Shown here in pieces: positions 38,488-49,279 of a DNA stretch of 64,000 bases; the first letter of the stretch is position 1; every line of letters starts with the position of its first letter. The translations under genes and the position numbers were made by a program. The notes beneath the pieces are model-generated. The model made no database searches. It saw only the letters and a program-made list of their open reading frames with translations, and was not told the DNA's origin. This stretch comes from Epiperipatus broadwayi (Eukaryota; Onychophora; Udeonychophora; Euonychophora; Peripatidae), in contig JAQFVV010000001.1 in NCBI GenBank assembly GCA_028023455.1, positions 25,469,401 through 25,533,400 of the forward strand, read 5' to 3'.

Positions 38488-38807
38488 TATAGTTAGAGTA
38501 GTGAATACTAACTACTCTGACGTTTATGTAAACGAAATACGCGATAGGTGTTTTTGGTGGCGCCTCGTGGACATCAAGCGTTAGCAAGTTTTTAACTGCA
38601 TTTTTGTTTATCATAAAGTACCTTTGAGGTCTTTCTTGCAATGATATAGTTGCAGAGGCTTCTACATGTGGTGATGCTGAACTGAGTCAGACCCATATAG
38701 CTATCGGTTTGCTATGCTGAGTTTGAAGCTTACGTGTCTAAAATCACGCTTGCAAGCTGAATAGAAATGTTTCTAAACCCAGAGTTTGTATTTAGTCTAG
38801 TTTCTTT

Positions 38808-38861
38808 ATTCCTGTCTTTCACTGACGTAGCAATAGCTTGAAACTGATCTGAAAGTGGAAT
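38808..38861 (+). ncRNA. Hammerhead ribozyme remnant, array unit 3
   Basis: Stem I CTTTCA/TGAAAG is intact. The last A of CTGACGA is missing and stem III is shortened (AACTGATC). Inactive as written unless the gaps are sequence errors. Confidence 0.6.
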
Positions 38862-39160
38862 TATAGTTAGAGTAGTGAATACTAACTACCTGACGTTTAG
38901 TAAACAAAATACGTGATAGGTGTTTTTGGTGGCCGTGGACATAGCGCTAGCAAGTTTTTTAACTTGCATTTGTTTATCATAAAGTCCTTTGAGGTCTTTC
39001 TTGCAAGTATAGTGCAGAGGCTCTACTAGGGTGATGCTGAACTGAGATCGACCCATAGCTACGGTTTGCTATGCTGAGTTTGAAGACATTAGTCTAAAAA
39101 TCACGCTGCAAGCTGAATAGAATGTTTCATAGCCAGAGTTTGTATTTAGTTAGTTTCTTT

Positions 39161-39209
39161 ATCCTGTCTTTCACTGCGTAGCAAAGCTTGAAATCAGCTG
39201 AAAGTGGAA
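39161..39209 (+). ncRNA. Hammerhead ribozyme remnant, array unit 4
   Basis: Core reads CTGCG with shortened stems II and III; GAAA and the stem I arms remain. Inactive as written. Confidence 0.55.
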
Positions 39210-39510
39210 AGTTAGAGTAGTGAATTAACACCTGACGTTTATGTAAACGAATAGCTTGTAGGTGTTTTGGTGGCGCCATCGTGGACTATAGCAAGTTTTT
39301 TAACTTGCATTTTGTTTATCATAAGTCCTTGAGGTCTTTCTTGCAAGATATAGTTGCAGGGCTTCTACTAGTGGTGATGCTGAACTGAGTCGCCCATATA
39401 GCTACGGTTTGCTAGCTGAGTTTGAAGACATTACGTGTCTAAAATTCACGCTGCAAGCTGAATAGAATGTTTCATAAACGCTCAGAGTTTGTATTTAGTC
39501 TAGTTTCTTT

Positions 39511-39567
39511 ATCCTGTCTTTCACTGACGATAGCAAATAGCTTGAAATCATGATCTGAAAGTGGAAT
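39511..39567 (+). ncRNA. Hammerhead ribozyme, array unit 5 (intact core)
   Basis: CTGACGA (39524-39530), stem II AGC/GCT with loop AAATA, GAAA (39544-39547), palindromic stem III ATCATGAT, cleavage after C39555. Stem I CTTTCA/TGAAAG (6 bp) continues, after a small internal loop, into TCC/GGA. The first pair of stem II is a U-U mismatch. The loopless stem III favours cleavage as a dimer, which head-to-tail transcripts would provide. Confidence 0.85.
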
Positions 39568-39907
39568 TATAGTTAGAGTAGTGAATACTAACTACTCTGA
39601 CGTTTATGTAAACGAAAATACGCTTGATAGGTGTTTTTGGTAGGACGCCATCTGTGGACATAATACAGCGTAGCAAGTTTTTTAACTTGCATTTTTGTTT
39701 ATCATAAATGTCCTTTGAGGTCTTTCTTGCAATGATATAGATTGCAGAGGTTTACTATGTGGTGATGCTGAACTGAGATCAGACCATATAGCTATCTGGT
39801 TTGTATGTGAGTTTGAAGACATTACGTGTCTAAAAAATTCACGCTTGCAAGCTGAATAGAAATTGTTTCATAAACGCTCAGAGTTTGTATTTAGATCTAG
39901 TTTCTTT

Positions 39908-39965
39908 ATTCCTGTCTTTCACTGACGATAGCAAATAGCTTGAAATCATGATCTGAAAGTGGAAT
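39908..39965 (+). ncRNA. Hammerhead ribozyme, array unit 6 (intact core)
   Basis: Same core as unit 5 with full outer stem ATTCC/GGAAT: CTGACGA 39922-39928, GAAA 39942-39945, cleavage after C39953. Cleavage at units 5 and 6 would release a 398-nt monomer (39556-39953). Confidence 0.87.
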
Positions 39966-40074
39966 TATAGTTAGAGATAGTGAATACTAACTACTCCGAC
40001 GTTTATGTAAACGAAAATACGCTTGATAGGTGTTTTTGGTAGGACGCCATCTGTGGACATAAATACAAGCGTTA

Positions 40075-40092
40075 GCAAGTTTTTTAACTTGC
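40075..40092 (+). repeat. 3'-terminal hairpin of the retrozyme unit
   Basis: GCAAGTT-TTTT-AACTTGC gives a 7-bp stem with a T4 loop, followed by ATTTTTG. It recurs in each array unit (for example 39673-39690). It is also the end of the dispersed copy at 54364, so it marks a fixed element end. Confidence 0.7.
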
Positions 40093-40101
40093 ATTTTTGT
40101 T

Positions 40102-41578
40102 TATATATATATATATATATATGACTACAATATACAATGATGTGACTATATAATTAAGTATGCTAGTATCCTCATTCATAATGTGAGGTAAGCATAATAA
40201 CAGTAAAATAAGTAACATTCTTATTTAAAATCTGAAGCTTGAGTTAATTATAATGATCATTATCTTCAGAATCTTGATGACTATAATCTGGAAATGTTCT
40301 ATGTTCAGCTTCAAAGAATACTTTCTAAAGAAATACACACCATATATATGCATGCTCTGTGACCTCACTTGTATTTTTCTTATGACTAGAAACCCCATAA
40401 TTACATTTAATTAATATTGTTCTATAATTATCTTATTAACTAAATTTTTTTTGAAAATAAAATAGAGAATCTAGGTGTATTTATTATTATAATAAAACAT
40501 TATTTCCCCCAAAATGCAACCATATAAAAGTAAATACTGTAATCTTAATCTATTTTAATGTGAAGCCTTATCTGTTTTATAATTGGTCTATTTCATTTAA
40601 TTATATTTCTTTTTAATTAGTCTGCCTCCTCTTATGTTGTTTTTGAAATAATGCAACATTTAATCATTCACTCTGACACATTTTTATGCAATTATATATT
40701 TAAGTACAGTAGAATCAGATATCCGCTATCTCTCACATAGTATAGATTGTTTACTATTGATAATAGCTCTTATTTTTTTGATAAACATTGATCAGATTAG
40801 ATTACATATTGTTTATTAACTGCAAGTGTACAGTACTTTTCAAAAAGCACACATATAACACAAACATATATATATAGTATGCATATATAATGTAAGATTA
40901 TAGTATAAACAAGATTTTAAAATAATACTAGTAATATAGTTATTACTAATAAATTGTGAGGATACACATTTACACATATTTTAATGAGGGTGTGTTCATT
41001 CATTCATAAACATAAAACAAACTAAAAAAAATTTGCTGTATTGTATTTTATTTAAATAAAATGAATAACAAAATGTCTGACTTTAATTGCAATTAAATAT
41101 GCTCTGTGAAATAGTTTCTTCAATAACTTTTTTGTCTTATAGAAATGTAATAACAATCATTATAATTGTTTTGATGTTTTTAATTCAATATCAATTTTAA
41201 CTATGTTCTTAAATTTTAAAAAAACTTCTAGCATTATTAGAAAAAATGTTATTACACAAAATGTCTGTCCATCAAATTTTTAAAGATAATAAAGAAAGAT
41301 AAAATGTATATGTTTTCAATATATTCCAAATTTTTTTGTTAATAAACATGATCATGTATGGTACACTAGGATAAAAAATGGGTACTGACATATTGTAAAA
41401 TTTTATTTATTTTTTTAAATGTTCTCACATAAGATACACAAAATTGGAGAAAATGGCTGCTCATATATTGTAAAATATATTGGGATTTCGAAATTTTAAT
41501 CTTTTTTTTTGATGATTTATATTTTCGTTTGTTTACATTTTGAAGGGGTTAATATATAATTGAAGTTATATATATATA
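40102..41578. other. Intergenic, no gene recognised
   Basis: AT-rich DNA between the array and the LTR element, opening and closing with (TA)n. Confidence 0.55.
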
Positions 41579-43542
41579 TTAACGGGCTTTAACTTTTACC
41601 ACGTCTTATTCGACATTGGTAAACTTAACTAAATGATATAGATTTCAAGAAGTGGACCAAAGAGCCTAACTGACTACTGGATGGAATTTCTATGGCTGTT
41701 TAGTCGCCATAACACCTGTAGGTAATAGTTAAATATTACCCACCAACACGAATTCTGATGCGAATTCTTAGGCAAGGTTTGTTTACTTGACGCAAATTTT
41801 AAATATTGCGTAATTAGAATTTAAGACTAATGAATAAAATTTACGGTAGCCCTGGTGCCTTGAATAAAATCTAAATACCAAAAAAAAAAATGTCTATGGG
41901 AGAATATATTTATGAGCGTCACTTTATCAATGACCTCAAGCGCCAAACCCACTATTACAATGAGAATTATATTTCCCAATTAATGAAGTGCCCGACTCAA
42001 GCTAACTCACTCCCAGGGTGGGGAGGAAAACCTATCGGATGAACGGAGTTAACAATAATATATATATATAGGTTTGTACTTAACTGAAAATATACTATTA
42101 TATCTCCGCTTACCTCGGACATATTTGAATTATTGGAATTTATTTAGCGAATGAAGTGATAAAAAAAAAATGTAAACCATAATTATTAAATAATTCTCAT
42201 GCAAAGATAAATTTGTATTAAACTTTATTATTACTTTCTCATTGTTATCTATGGAAATAAACTCTTATTTTATCCCTCCCCTCTAAAACATATAGTCAGT
42301 TCCCCCAAATTATGAATGAAACGATATAACAGTAAATTTAAAATAAACACATATTAGTTTTTATATATAAGAAAAAAAATGTCTACTATACAATTGTGCG
42401 CAATAATATTATGTTATAAAATAATTTAAAAAAGTTATTATTTTCGAGGATAGCCATAAACAATTTTCAGAGATATAAAACAGAGTTCACTTTACCTGAC
42501 AAAAACCCCGGGGTCTGGGATCCGAATGTAACGAGGCATATCAAATGGATTTCTGCTATCCGGTAGTATTTGGAGTAGTTTTATGAAAGCGCGAAGATAT
42601 AATTTTTTCCTGACGAGTCTGATGTTTAAATTGCCATGAGTAATGTTGGAGTCGTAGTTGAAGTCTTGTTTAATGTAACTTTCAAATTAACTGAATTTAT
42701 ATTTTTATACATACGATTCATTTCTATTTCTTTTCTGTTCCATTATCTGGAATATTTACTAGGTTCCGAGGTTCTTTAGTGGCAGGCAGCTTCTGGTCAG
42801 TTCGCATCGGCTATGGGTGAGTAAACCCTTTACGTAAGGTTTTTACCCTGGCATGTTAGATATATCTTCTATAGCTTTTTAAGTCTATCTCTCTCAACGG
42901 TCAAGATCTAACTGACTTCACTCTCTTTTTTATTTCCCAAATTCCCCTCAATACTTAATTTCTTTTTCTAATTAATTTTCATTTCTCATACAAAGGAAAT
43001 TTTCTTTTTCTTATCGGATCTTCAATCTAAGTCTTTTTCTTTGAATAGTTTTGCCTTTCCAAATTACTTTTCTTTCTTTAAATTTTCATTTCCATTGTTT
43101 TGGTCAAACATTCTCTGGCTTTTTCTTGGAATTTTATTTTCATAGTAATTAACGATTGTGATTTCAACATAAAACTGCTTGAAGGCACAAACAACATTCC
43201 TTCTTCGCTACCCTCGTTAATTTTAAATATAATTAAACTTAAATCAATAAACAATATATAACATATTTGCACACAACTGTAATTTTATTAATTTGTACTA
43301 TTTTAAAAGTAAAACATTCTAAATAAATAATGTTTACTAATTAATCCCTTCCCCATTTATTTTTAAAAAAAAAATACTAACGAAAAAGAGTTTAAAATTT
43401 ATTTCACGCACGTATATATATATGAATAACTATATATATTTTAACCCTTTATCACCTGCTTGAATATATGCTGGTATTTGAGGGTAATGCATACACACTT
43501 TTCCCTTTCTTGTAACAGGGTTTGAACCCAGCTACTGTTACA
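41579..43542 (-). repeat. 3' LTR of the gypsy-type element
   Basis: 1964 bp. Sense-strand start TGTAACAGTAGC at 43542; end GGGCTTTAA-type (GCCCGTTAA) at 41579. Unusually long for this class. Its open frames are not conserved as genes. Confidence 0.88.
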
Positions 43543-43608
43543 ATGCCCCCCGTCAGAAAGACTTCAAAATGGGTTATACTTATTTTGAGGTCTAAAATAA
43601 TAGATTCA

Positions 43609-44699
43609 TTATAGCATGGGTTTTAAAGCCTTAGCATTGTAGGATTCTTTAATCTCAGACCCAGTGTCCACCCAAAATGCATTATTTCTCTGTCGCCATA
43701 CAATAGTGAATGGGCTCTCATATAAATTACAAAACTTGCGACAGATGAATTTTCCGATGTCGCTAATGTGTGGTGTTTTTACCATTACTTTATCTCCCAT
43801 TTGGAATCGGTGCCGAGTGCCTGATGCTTTTTATTTCTCTTTTGACTTCTTTTCATGAGGTTCTGGTAAGCTTGAGCTCTGTCAGCTTCTACATCTATTG
43901 GGCGCTCTTCCAGCCCAGGCAAGGGTGTTTTTATCAATCGAGGAACATGTCTTCCTAAGTGCAGCCATATGGAGCAAACCTGGTCGATTCGTTTACAGAC
44001 CAATTAATATAGTCGATGACTTGTGTAACTTGCTTGACCCATCCTCGATGATTTGTTGGGAGATATGTCCTGAACAACCAACCCAGTTCCCGCATAACCT
44101 TCTCACATGGGTTTGATTGGGGATTACAGATGGACATCATATGTGCTTAATTCCTTGTCATTGTATCCACCTACGCCATTCCCCAGATATGAAGGGAGTG
44201 CCATGATCGGACAATAAAATGTTTGGTTTTCCCATCATGGGAAAGTGTTTATTCTCTAACATCTTTATGGTGTTCTTAGTATTGGCTTGGGATATCGGGT
44301 ACGCGGTACAAATTTCGAGAATAAGTCATAGACCACAATGAGATACTTCTTATTAAAAGCTGGCAATGGGCCATAGTAATCCAATGCCATCATTTCCCGA
44401 GGCTTGGTAGGAATTATAGATGTCATAGGTGTTACATAACTCCTATTAGCTGGCTTTGCCTTTTGACATATTTCACATTGGTTTATCACAGACATGATCT
44501 TAGTGTGCATTCCTGGCCAATAAAACCATTCCCGGAGCAAACGCTCCATTTTGTGGTTGCCATAGTGGCCATAAAGTTGGTGTACATGGGTTATAACCAC
44601 ATCCCTAATCTGACATGGTAAGAAAGGTTTCCACTCCTCTTGAATTTTATATTGCAGTATCGATTGTCTCATTCGATAGCGTCCTGCCTTGCTTCCCAC
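43609..44699 (-). pseudogene. Gypsy-type integrase (broken)
   Basis: The segment 44265-44699 starts with the HHCC zinc finger: HVHQLYGHYGN (His-His) and INQCEICQKAK (Cys-Cys). The catalytic core begins MMALDYYGPLP, with the first Asp, and runs to VVYDLFSKFV. A frameshift breaks the core. Later pieces (43955-44140 and 43785-44003) contain NPCEKVMRELGWL and DYINWSVNEST, the C-terminal half of the core and linker. 43609-43800 ends with a GDKVMVKTPH chromatin-proximal segment. Integrase joins the DNA copy to host DNA; at least two frame breaks make it non-functional. Confidence 0.85.
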
Positions 44700-45382
44700 C
44701 CAACTAAGTCTGTTGTACCCTTTTCTTCTAACTGTTCAATCAGTGTCTTCAGTTGTCCATCTTCTCGCTGGTGGTGGGATAGTTGGGCCAGGTCCCATTC
44801 CACTGCTTCATTCACTTTCAAGTTTACACTGGCGATATACAAGTTCTCTCCACTTAAATGGCATGGCTGGGATCGAGCGGGGTTCAGACTCAATATGTCT
44901 GGTATGATGTTCTCTGACCCTTTGCAATATTTTACAGTGTAATCATATTCCTGGAGGTATAGACTCCATTGAATCAGCCGGCTATTGGTGAGGTAGCTGT
45001 GGTTCAAAAACTCCAAGCTTTGATGATCAGTAATGACAACCACTTTTGATCCCAACAATAGTGTCCGGAACTTCTGGAAGGCCCAGACAATCGCAAGGGC
45101 TTCCTTTTCAGTAGTAGTGTAATGACGCTGCGCTGGTCCTTTAAGCAATCTTCTTATAAAGTACAGTACTTTTGTCTGATCATCATCTTGTACCTGAGAT
45201 AGTGTAACTCCCAGACCATACCCACTACTGTCTGTTTGTACAATGAAAGGTTTCTCAAAATCTGGAAATGCCAACATGACTCGTTTTTCGAAACCTCTTT
45301 TTATATTCTCGAAGGCTTCTTCTTGTTCCTGAGCCCATTTCCATGGGACATTCTTTCTTGTCAGCTTGACCAAAGGCTCCAT
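44669..45382 (-). pseudogene. Gypsy-type RNase H domain
   Basis: Open frame of 237 residues: connection segment WAQEQEEAFENIKRGF, then RNase H with FIVQTDSSGYGLG (first Asp), YTTTEKEALAIVWAF (Glu) and VVITDHQSLEFL (Asp), the usual gypsy pattern. The tail runs into the linker before the integrase zinc finger and overlaps the next frame by about 30 bp. This domain itself is uninterrupted. Confidence 0.88.
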
Positions 45383-46061
45383 TTGTCCTGCAAATCCCTC
45401 ATAAAATCTGTTATAGAAATTACAGAGGCCCAGGAATGATCAAATTTGTTTCCGTGATGTAGGTTGAGGAAATTCTCTAATAGCTAAGATTTCATCTGGA
45501 TGGGGTTTCATCCCCTGGGAATCCACCACATGGCCCAAAAACGTAACTTTATCCTGACATCATGCTTTTTTTAAAATTAATCTTGATTCCTTTCTCTTGA
45601 CATTCTTTAAGAAATATCTCTACATCCCTAAAATGTTCTTCGATGGTTGCCGATGCCACTAATACATCATCTACATACATAGTGACCAATTTTTTCACTT
45701 CCTCGGACAACACTTGGTCCAAACATCTGAGTAGACCTGCACCACTGTTTATTAGGCCAAATGGCATACGGTTAAATTGATATGAATACCCATCATATCT
45801 AAAGGCGGTATATTTGCGGTCTTCAGGATGGAGTTGGATCTGCCAGTAACTGGCTGTCAAATCAAAGGTAGAAAATATTTTCTTCCCCTTAAATCTTCCT
45901 AACAGTTCTTGCATAGGAGGGGGAATAGTACAATCTGGGATAGTTATTCAGTTAAGTTGTCTTGCGTCCAAACACAGTCTGACTGACCCGTCTTTCTTTT
46001 TGACAACCACTAGCGGATTACATTTTGAGATAATTCCCCATTCCATCATTTGGTTGATTTG
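45383..46061 (-). pseudogene. Gypsy-type reverse transcriptase (broken)
   Basis: The central frame 45549-45914 holds FSTFDLTASYWQIQLH, FNRMPFGLINSG and the catalytic MYVDDVLVAS. Upstream, in-frame stops interrupt a WGIISKCNPLVVVKKKDGS segment and the LDARQLN block. Downstream, a frameshift near 45555 and a stop near 45440 separate the palm from the thumb/connection. The protein would copy element RNA into DNA. Confidence 0.87.
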
Positions 46062-46502
46062 TTACTTCACATCCTCCTGGTATTGATGCAGAACAGGGTA
46101 TGACCTAGACTGAAACGGCTGACCCTGATTTATTTTAATTCTTTGTTCAAATCCTTGGATTACACCCGGTATATCTGAAAAAATGTGGCCATACCTTTCC
46201 AATAGTCTCTGCAGCACCTGCTCTTCTTGTTGACTGGCCACACCTGCCTGCTTAACTTTATCCTCTATTATTCTATCCATTGGATCTTTCTCTACTTTCA
46301 TAACCCCAACTGAATGGTATAGGTCCGGCATCAGAAATTTAACTACTTCTCCTTCACAGGCAACTGTTTCCATTTCGTAGTCTAAGATGCATTTGTATTT
46401 GTGAAGGAAGTCTGGTTCCAATATGGCCTCGTGAATCAGATCTTTCATAATAAGGAACACGTGAGCAAAAGTTTTCCCATTTATCCATAGGTGGGCACCA
46501 TT
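46062..46502 (-). pseudogene. Protease C-terminal part and RT linker
   Basis: The frame begins directly at the 5' LTR edge (GAHLWINGKTFAHVFLI) and continues through ILEPDFLHKYKCILDYE, the C-terminal strand pattern of retropepsin-like domains. The DSG active-site half is absent. It then runs through an acidic linker to the RT start. The open frame extends upstream of the first ATG (46458-46460), so this is an internal fragment of a larger polyprotein. Confidence 0.7.
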
Positions 46503-48456
46503 TTAACGGGCTTTAACTTTTACCACATCTTATTCGACGTTGGTGAACTTAACTAAATGATATAGATTTCAAGAAGTGGACCAAAGAGCCTAACCGATGA
46601 CTGGATGGAATTTCTATGGCTGTTTAGTCGCCATAACACCTGTAGGTAATAGTTAAATATTACCCACCAAAGCGAATTCTGATGTGAATTCTTAGGCAAG
46701 TATTGTTTACTTGATGCAAATTTTAAATATTGCGTAATTAGAATTTAAGACTAATGAATAAAATTTACAGTAGCCCCGGTGCCTTGAATAAAATCTAAAT
46801 ACCAAAAAAAAATGTCTACGGGAGAATATATTTATGAGCGTCACTTTATCAATGACCTCAAGCACCAAACCCACTATTACAATGAGAATTATATTTCCCG
46901 ATTAATGAAGTGCCCGACCCAAGCTAACTCACTCTCAGGGTGGGAAGGAAAACCTATCGGATAAACGGAGTTAACAATAAAAAATATATATATATATATG
47001 TTTGTACTTAACTGAAAATATACTATTATATCTCCACTTACCTCGGACATATTTGAATTATTGGAATTTATTTAGCGAATGAAGTGATAAAAAAATATGT
47101 AAACCATAATTATTAAATATTTCTCACGCAAAGATAAATTTGTATTAAACTTTATTATTACTTTCTCATTGCCATATATGGAAATAAACTCTTATTTTAT
47201 CCCTCCATTCTAAAACATATAGTCAGTTCCCCCAAATTATGAATGAAATGATATAACAGTAAATTTAAAATAAACACATATTAGTTTTTATATATAAGAA
47301 AAAAAATGTCTACTATACAATTGTGTGCAATAATTTTATGTTATAAAATGATTTAAGAAAGTTATTATTTTCGAGGGTAGCCATAAACAATTTTCAGAGA
47401 TATAAAACAGAGTTCACTTTACCTGACAAAAACCCCGGGGTCTGGGATCTGAATGTAATGAGGCATATCAAATGGATTTCTGCTATCTTGTAGTATTTGG
47501 AGTAGTTTTATGAAAGCGCGAAGATATAATTTTTTCCTGATGAGTCCGATGTTTAAATTGCCATGAGTAATGTTGGAGTTGTAGTTGAAGTCTTGTTTAA
47601 TGTAACTTTCAAATTAACTGAATTTATATTTTTATACGTACGATTCATTTCTATTTATTTTCTGTTCCACTATCTGGAATATTCACTAGGTTCCAAGGTT
47701 CTTGGGTGGCAAGTGGCTTCTGGTCAGTTCACATCCGCTATGGATGAGTAAATCTTTACGTAAGGTTTTTACCCTGTCATGTTAGATATATCTTCTATAG
47801 CTTTTTAAGTCTATCTCTCTCAATGGTCAAGATCTAACTGACTTCACTCTCTTTTTTATTTCCCAAACTCCCCTCAATACTTAATTTCTTTTTCTAATTA
47901 ATTTTCATTTCTCATACAAAGGAAATTTTCTTTTTCTTATCGGATCTTCAATCTAAGTCTTTTTCTTTGAATAGTTTTGCCTTTCCAAATTATTTTTCTT
48001 TCTTTAAATTTTCATTTCCATTGTTTTGGTCAAACATTCTCTGGTTTTTTCTTGGAATTTTATTTTCGTAGTAATTATGATTGTGATTTCAACATAAAAC
48101 TGCTTGAAGGCACAAACAACATTCCTTCGTCACTACCCTCATTAATTTTAAATATAATTAAACTTAAATCAATAAACAATATATAACATATTTGCACACA
48201 ACTGTAATTTTGTTAATTTGTACTATTCTAAATAAATAATGTTTACTAATTAATCGCTTCCCCATTTATTTTTTTTAAAAAAAATACTAACGAAAAAGAG
48301 TTTAAAATTTATTTCACACACGTATATATATATATATGAATAACTATATATATTTTAACCCTTTATCACCCGCTTGAAAATATGCTGGTATTTGAGGGTA
48401 ATGCGTATGCACTTTTCCCTTTCTTGTAACAGGGTTTGAACCCAGCTACTGTTACA
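46503..48456 (-). repeat. 5' LTR of the gypsy-type element
   Basis: 1954 bp, a few percent diverged from the 3' LTR, with the same start (TGTAACAG) and end (CCCGTTAA). The interior coding frame starts within a few bases of its end, leaving no room for a leader. Confidence 0.88.
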
Positions 48457-48568
48457 ATATATATATATAATATTATGATTCGATGTCTGTATTTTAAAGC
48501 AATATACGTAATTATATAACTGAATATTTGTAAATACAGTAACTAAATAATTTAAAAAAATTTTTATC

Positions 48569-48616
48569 CACTTAGGAGCACTTTCGATTATCCCAGTAAT
48601 TTGTGTCAACTAAAGC
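48569..48616 (-). ncRNA. Decayed hammerhead-like motif at PLE 3' end
   Basis: On the minus strand: stem I CTTTAG against CTAAG, a damaged box TTGACAC, stem II ATTA/TAAT, CGAAA, stem III AGTGCT and C at the cleavage site. Position and spacing match the motifs at 59339 and 62534. Confidence 0.5.
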
Positions 48617-48967
48617 TTTGAAATGCTAACCTTCCCATAATTCCGTGATCTTAACGTTTGCTGCTTGCCTGTTAATTAAGTCATGTTTATATTTGTATAT
48701 TAGCATAGCTTCCTTTATTTTCCTTTTATTGTTATTTTTTTCAATTTGCAATATTTTTACACTGTTAAAATTGAAATCAAAACCATAAATACATAATTTA
48801 TTATGGTCATAAAAACAGATGCTGAAATATTATTATCTACTATGCAATTTTGTTTTGATTTCTGAACATGTTTTAATAATAGCAAGTGTTCTTTAGTTCT
48901 TTTTTTCAATGTACATCTAGATTCACCTATATATTCAATGCCACACCTACATATCCATTTATAAAAC
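48569..48967 (-). pseudogene. Penelope-like element 3' fragment with GIY-YIG motif
   Basis: Minus-strand frame containing WICRCGIEYIGESRCTLKKR followed by TKEHLLLLKHV, the start of a GIY-YIG nuclease as used by PLEs. Downstream sequence includes KRKIKEAM-like residues with a decayed frame, then a hammerhead-like 3' end (48569-48616). The 5' end is truncated at 48967, where an inverted second copy begins after 55 bp. Confidence 0.75.
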
Positions 48968-49022
48968 AAATTAATAAATAACTCCAAAGATAAAACTTCA
49001 TTTGTAAATAAAAATTGTGTCA

Positions 49023-49262
49023 TTTATAAATGGATATGTAGGTATAGCATTGGATATGTAGGTGAATCTAGATGTACATTGAAAAAAAGAACTAAAGAAC
49101 ACTTGCTATTATTAAAATGTGTTCAGAAATTGAAACAAAATTCAATTTTAACAGTGTAAAAATATTGCAAATTGAAAAAAATAACAATAAAAGAAAAATA
49201 AAGGAAGCTATGCTAATATACAAATATAAACATGACTTAATTAACAAGTAAGCAGCGAACAT
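49023..49262 (+). pseudogene. Inverted partner copy of the PLE fragment
   Basis: Near-identical reverse complement of 48675-48967, including the GIY-YIG start, but with an internal deletion of about 90 bp before AATTTTAACAGTGTAAAAAT. It ends at GCAGCGAACATTGAG, lacking the hammerhead end. Together the two fragments form a head-to-head pair. Confidence 0.75.
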
Positions 49263-49279
49263 TGAGATATATATATATA

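Larger units (their letters stand above)
38041..40101 (+). mobile_element. Retrozyme-like tandem array with hammerhead ribozymes
   Basis: Six head-to-tail units; the spacing between ribozyme boxes is about 321, 378, 352, 350 and 398 bp. Full units contain a hammerhead, a block ending GTGTTTTTGGTAGGACGCCA, a hairpin GCAAGTTTTTTAACTTGC followed by ATTTTTG, and a roughly 220-bp body without ORF. The first unit is the most degraded. A G-run (38034-38046) precedes the array and (TA)n closes it. Short tandem units with self-cleaving type I hammerheads and no protein match the definition of animal retrozymes, non-autonomous elements that circulate as circular RNA. Many short deletions in units 1-4 may be assembly error. 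Confidence 0.85.
41579..48456 (-). mobile_element. Ty3/gypsy-type LTR retrotransposon, gag-less
   Basis: Two direct repeats of about 1.96 kb (41579-43542 and 46503-48456) flank a 2.96-kb interior with pol on the minus strand. In the sense orientation each LTR starts TGTAACAG. A purine tract GACGGGGGGCAT (43543-43556) directly precedes the 3' LTR, as expected for a polypurine primer. ATATA flanks both sides (41574-41578 and 48457-48461), compatible with a 5-bp target duplication but inside TA repeats. The LTRs differ by a few percent. Gag, a normal primer-binding site and the N-terminal protease are missing, and pol has several stops. Confidence 0.88.

Noticed and set aside
42610-42640. CTGACGAG in the 3' LTR as a possible hammerhead
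   Set aside because: No GAAA box, stem III or pairing stem I follows at the required distance, and the other LTR reads CTGATGAG without pairing partners.
43664-45439. Plus-strand open frames across the gypsy-type pol
   Set aside because: Antisense shadows of integrase, RNase H and RT on the minus strand.
47563-47751. Open frame inside the 5' LTR
   Set aside because: The matching region of the other LTR (about 42640-42830) does not keep the same frame to the end, and no family motif is visible.
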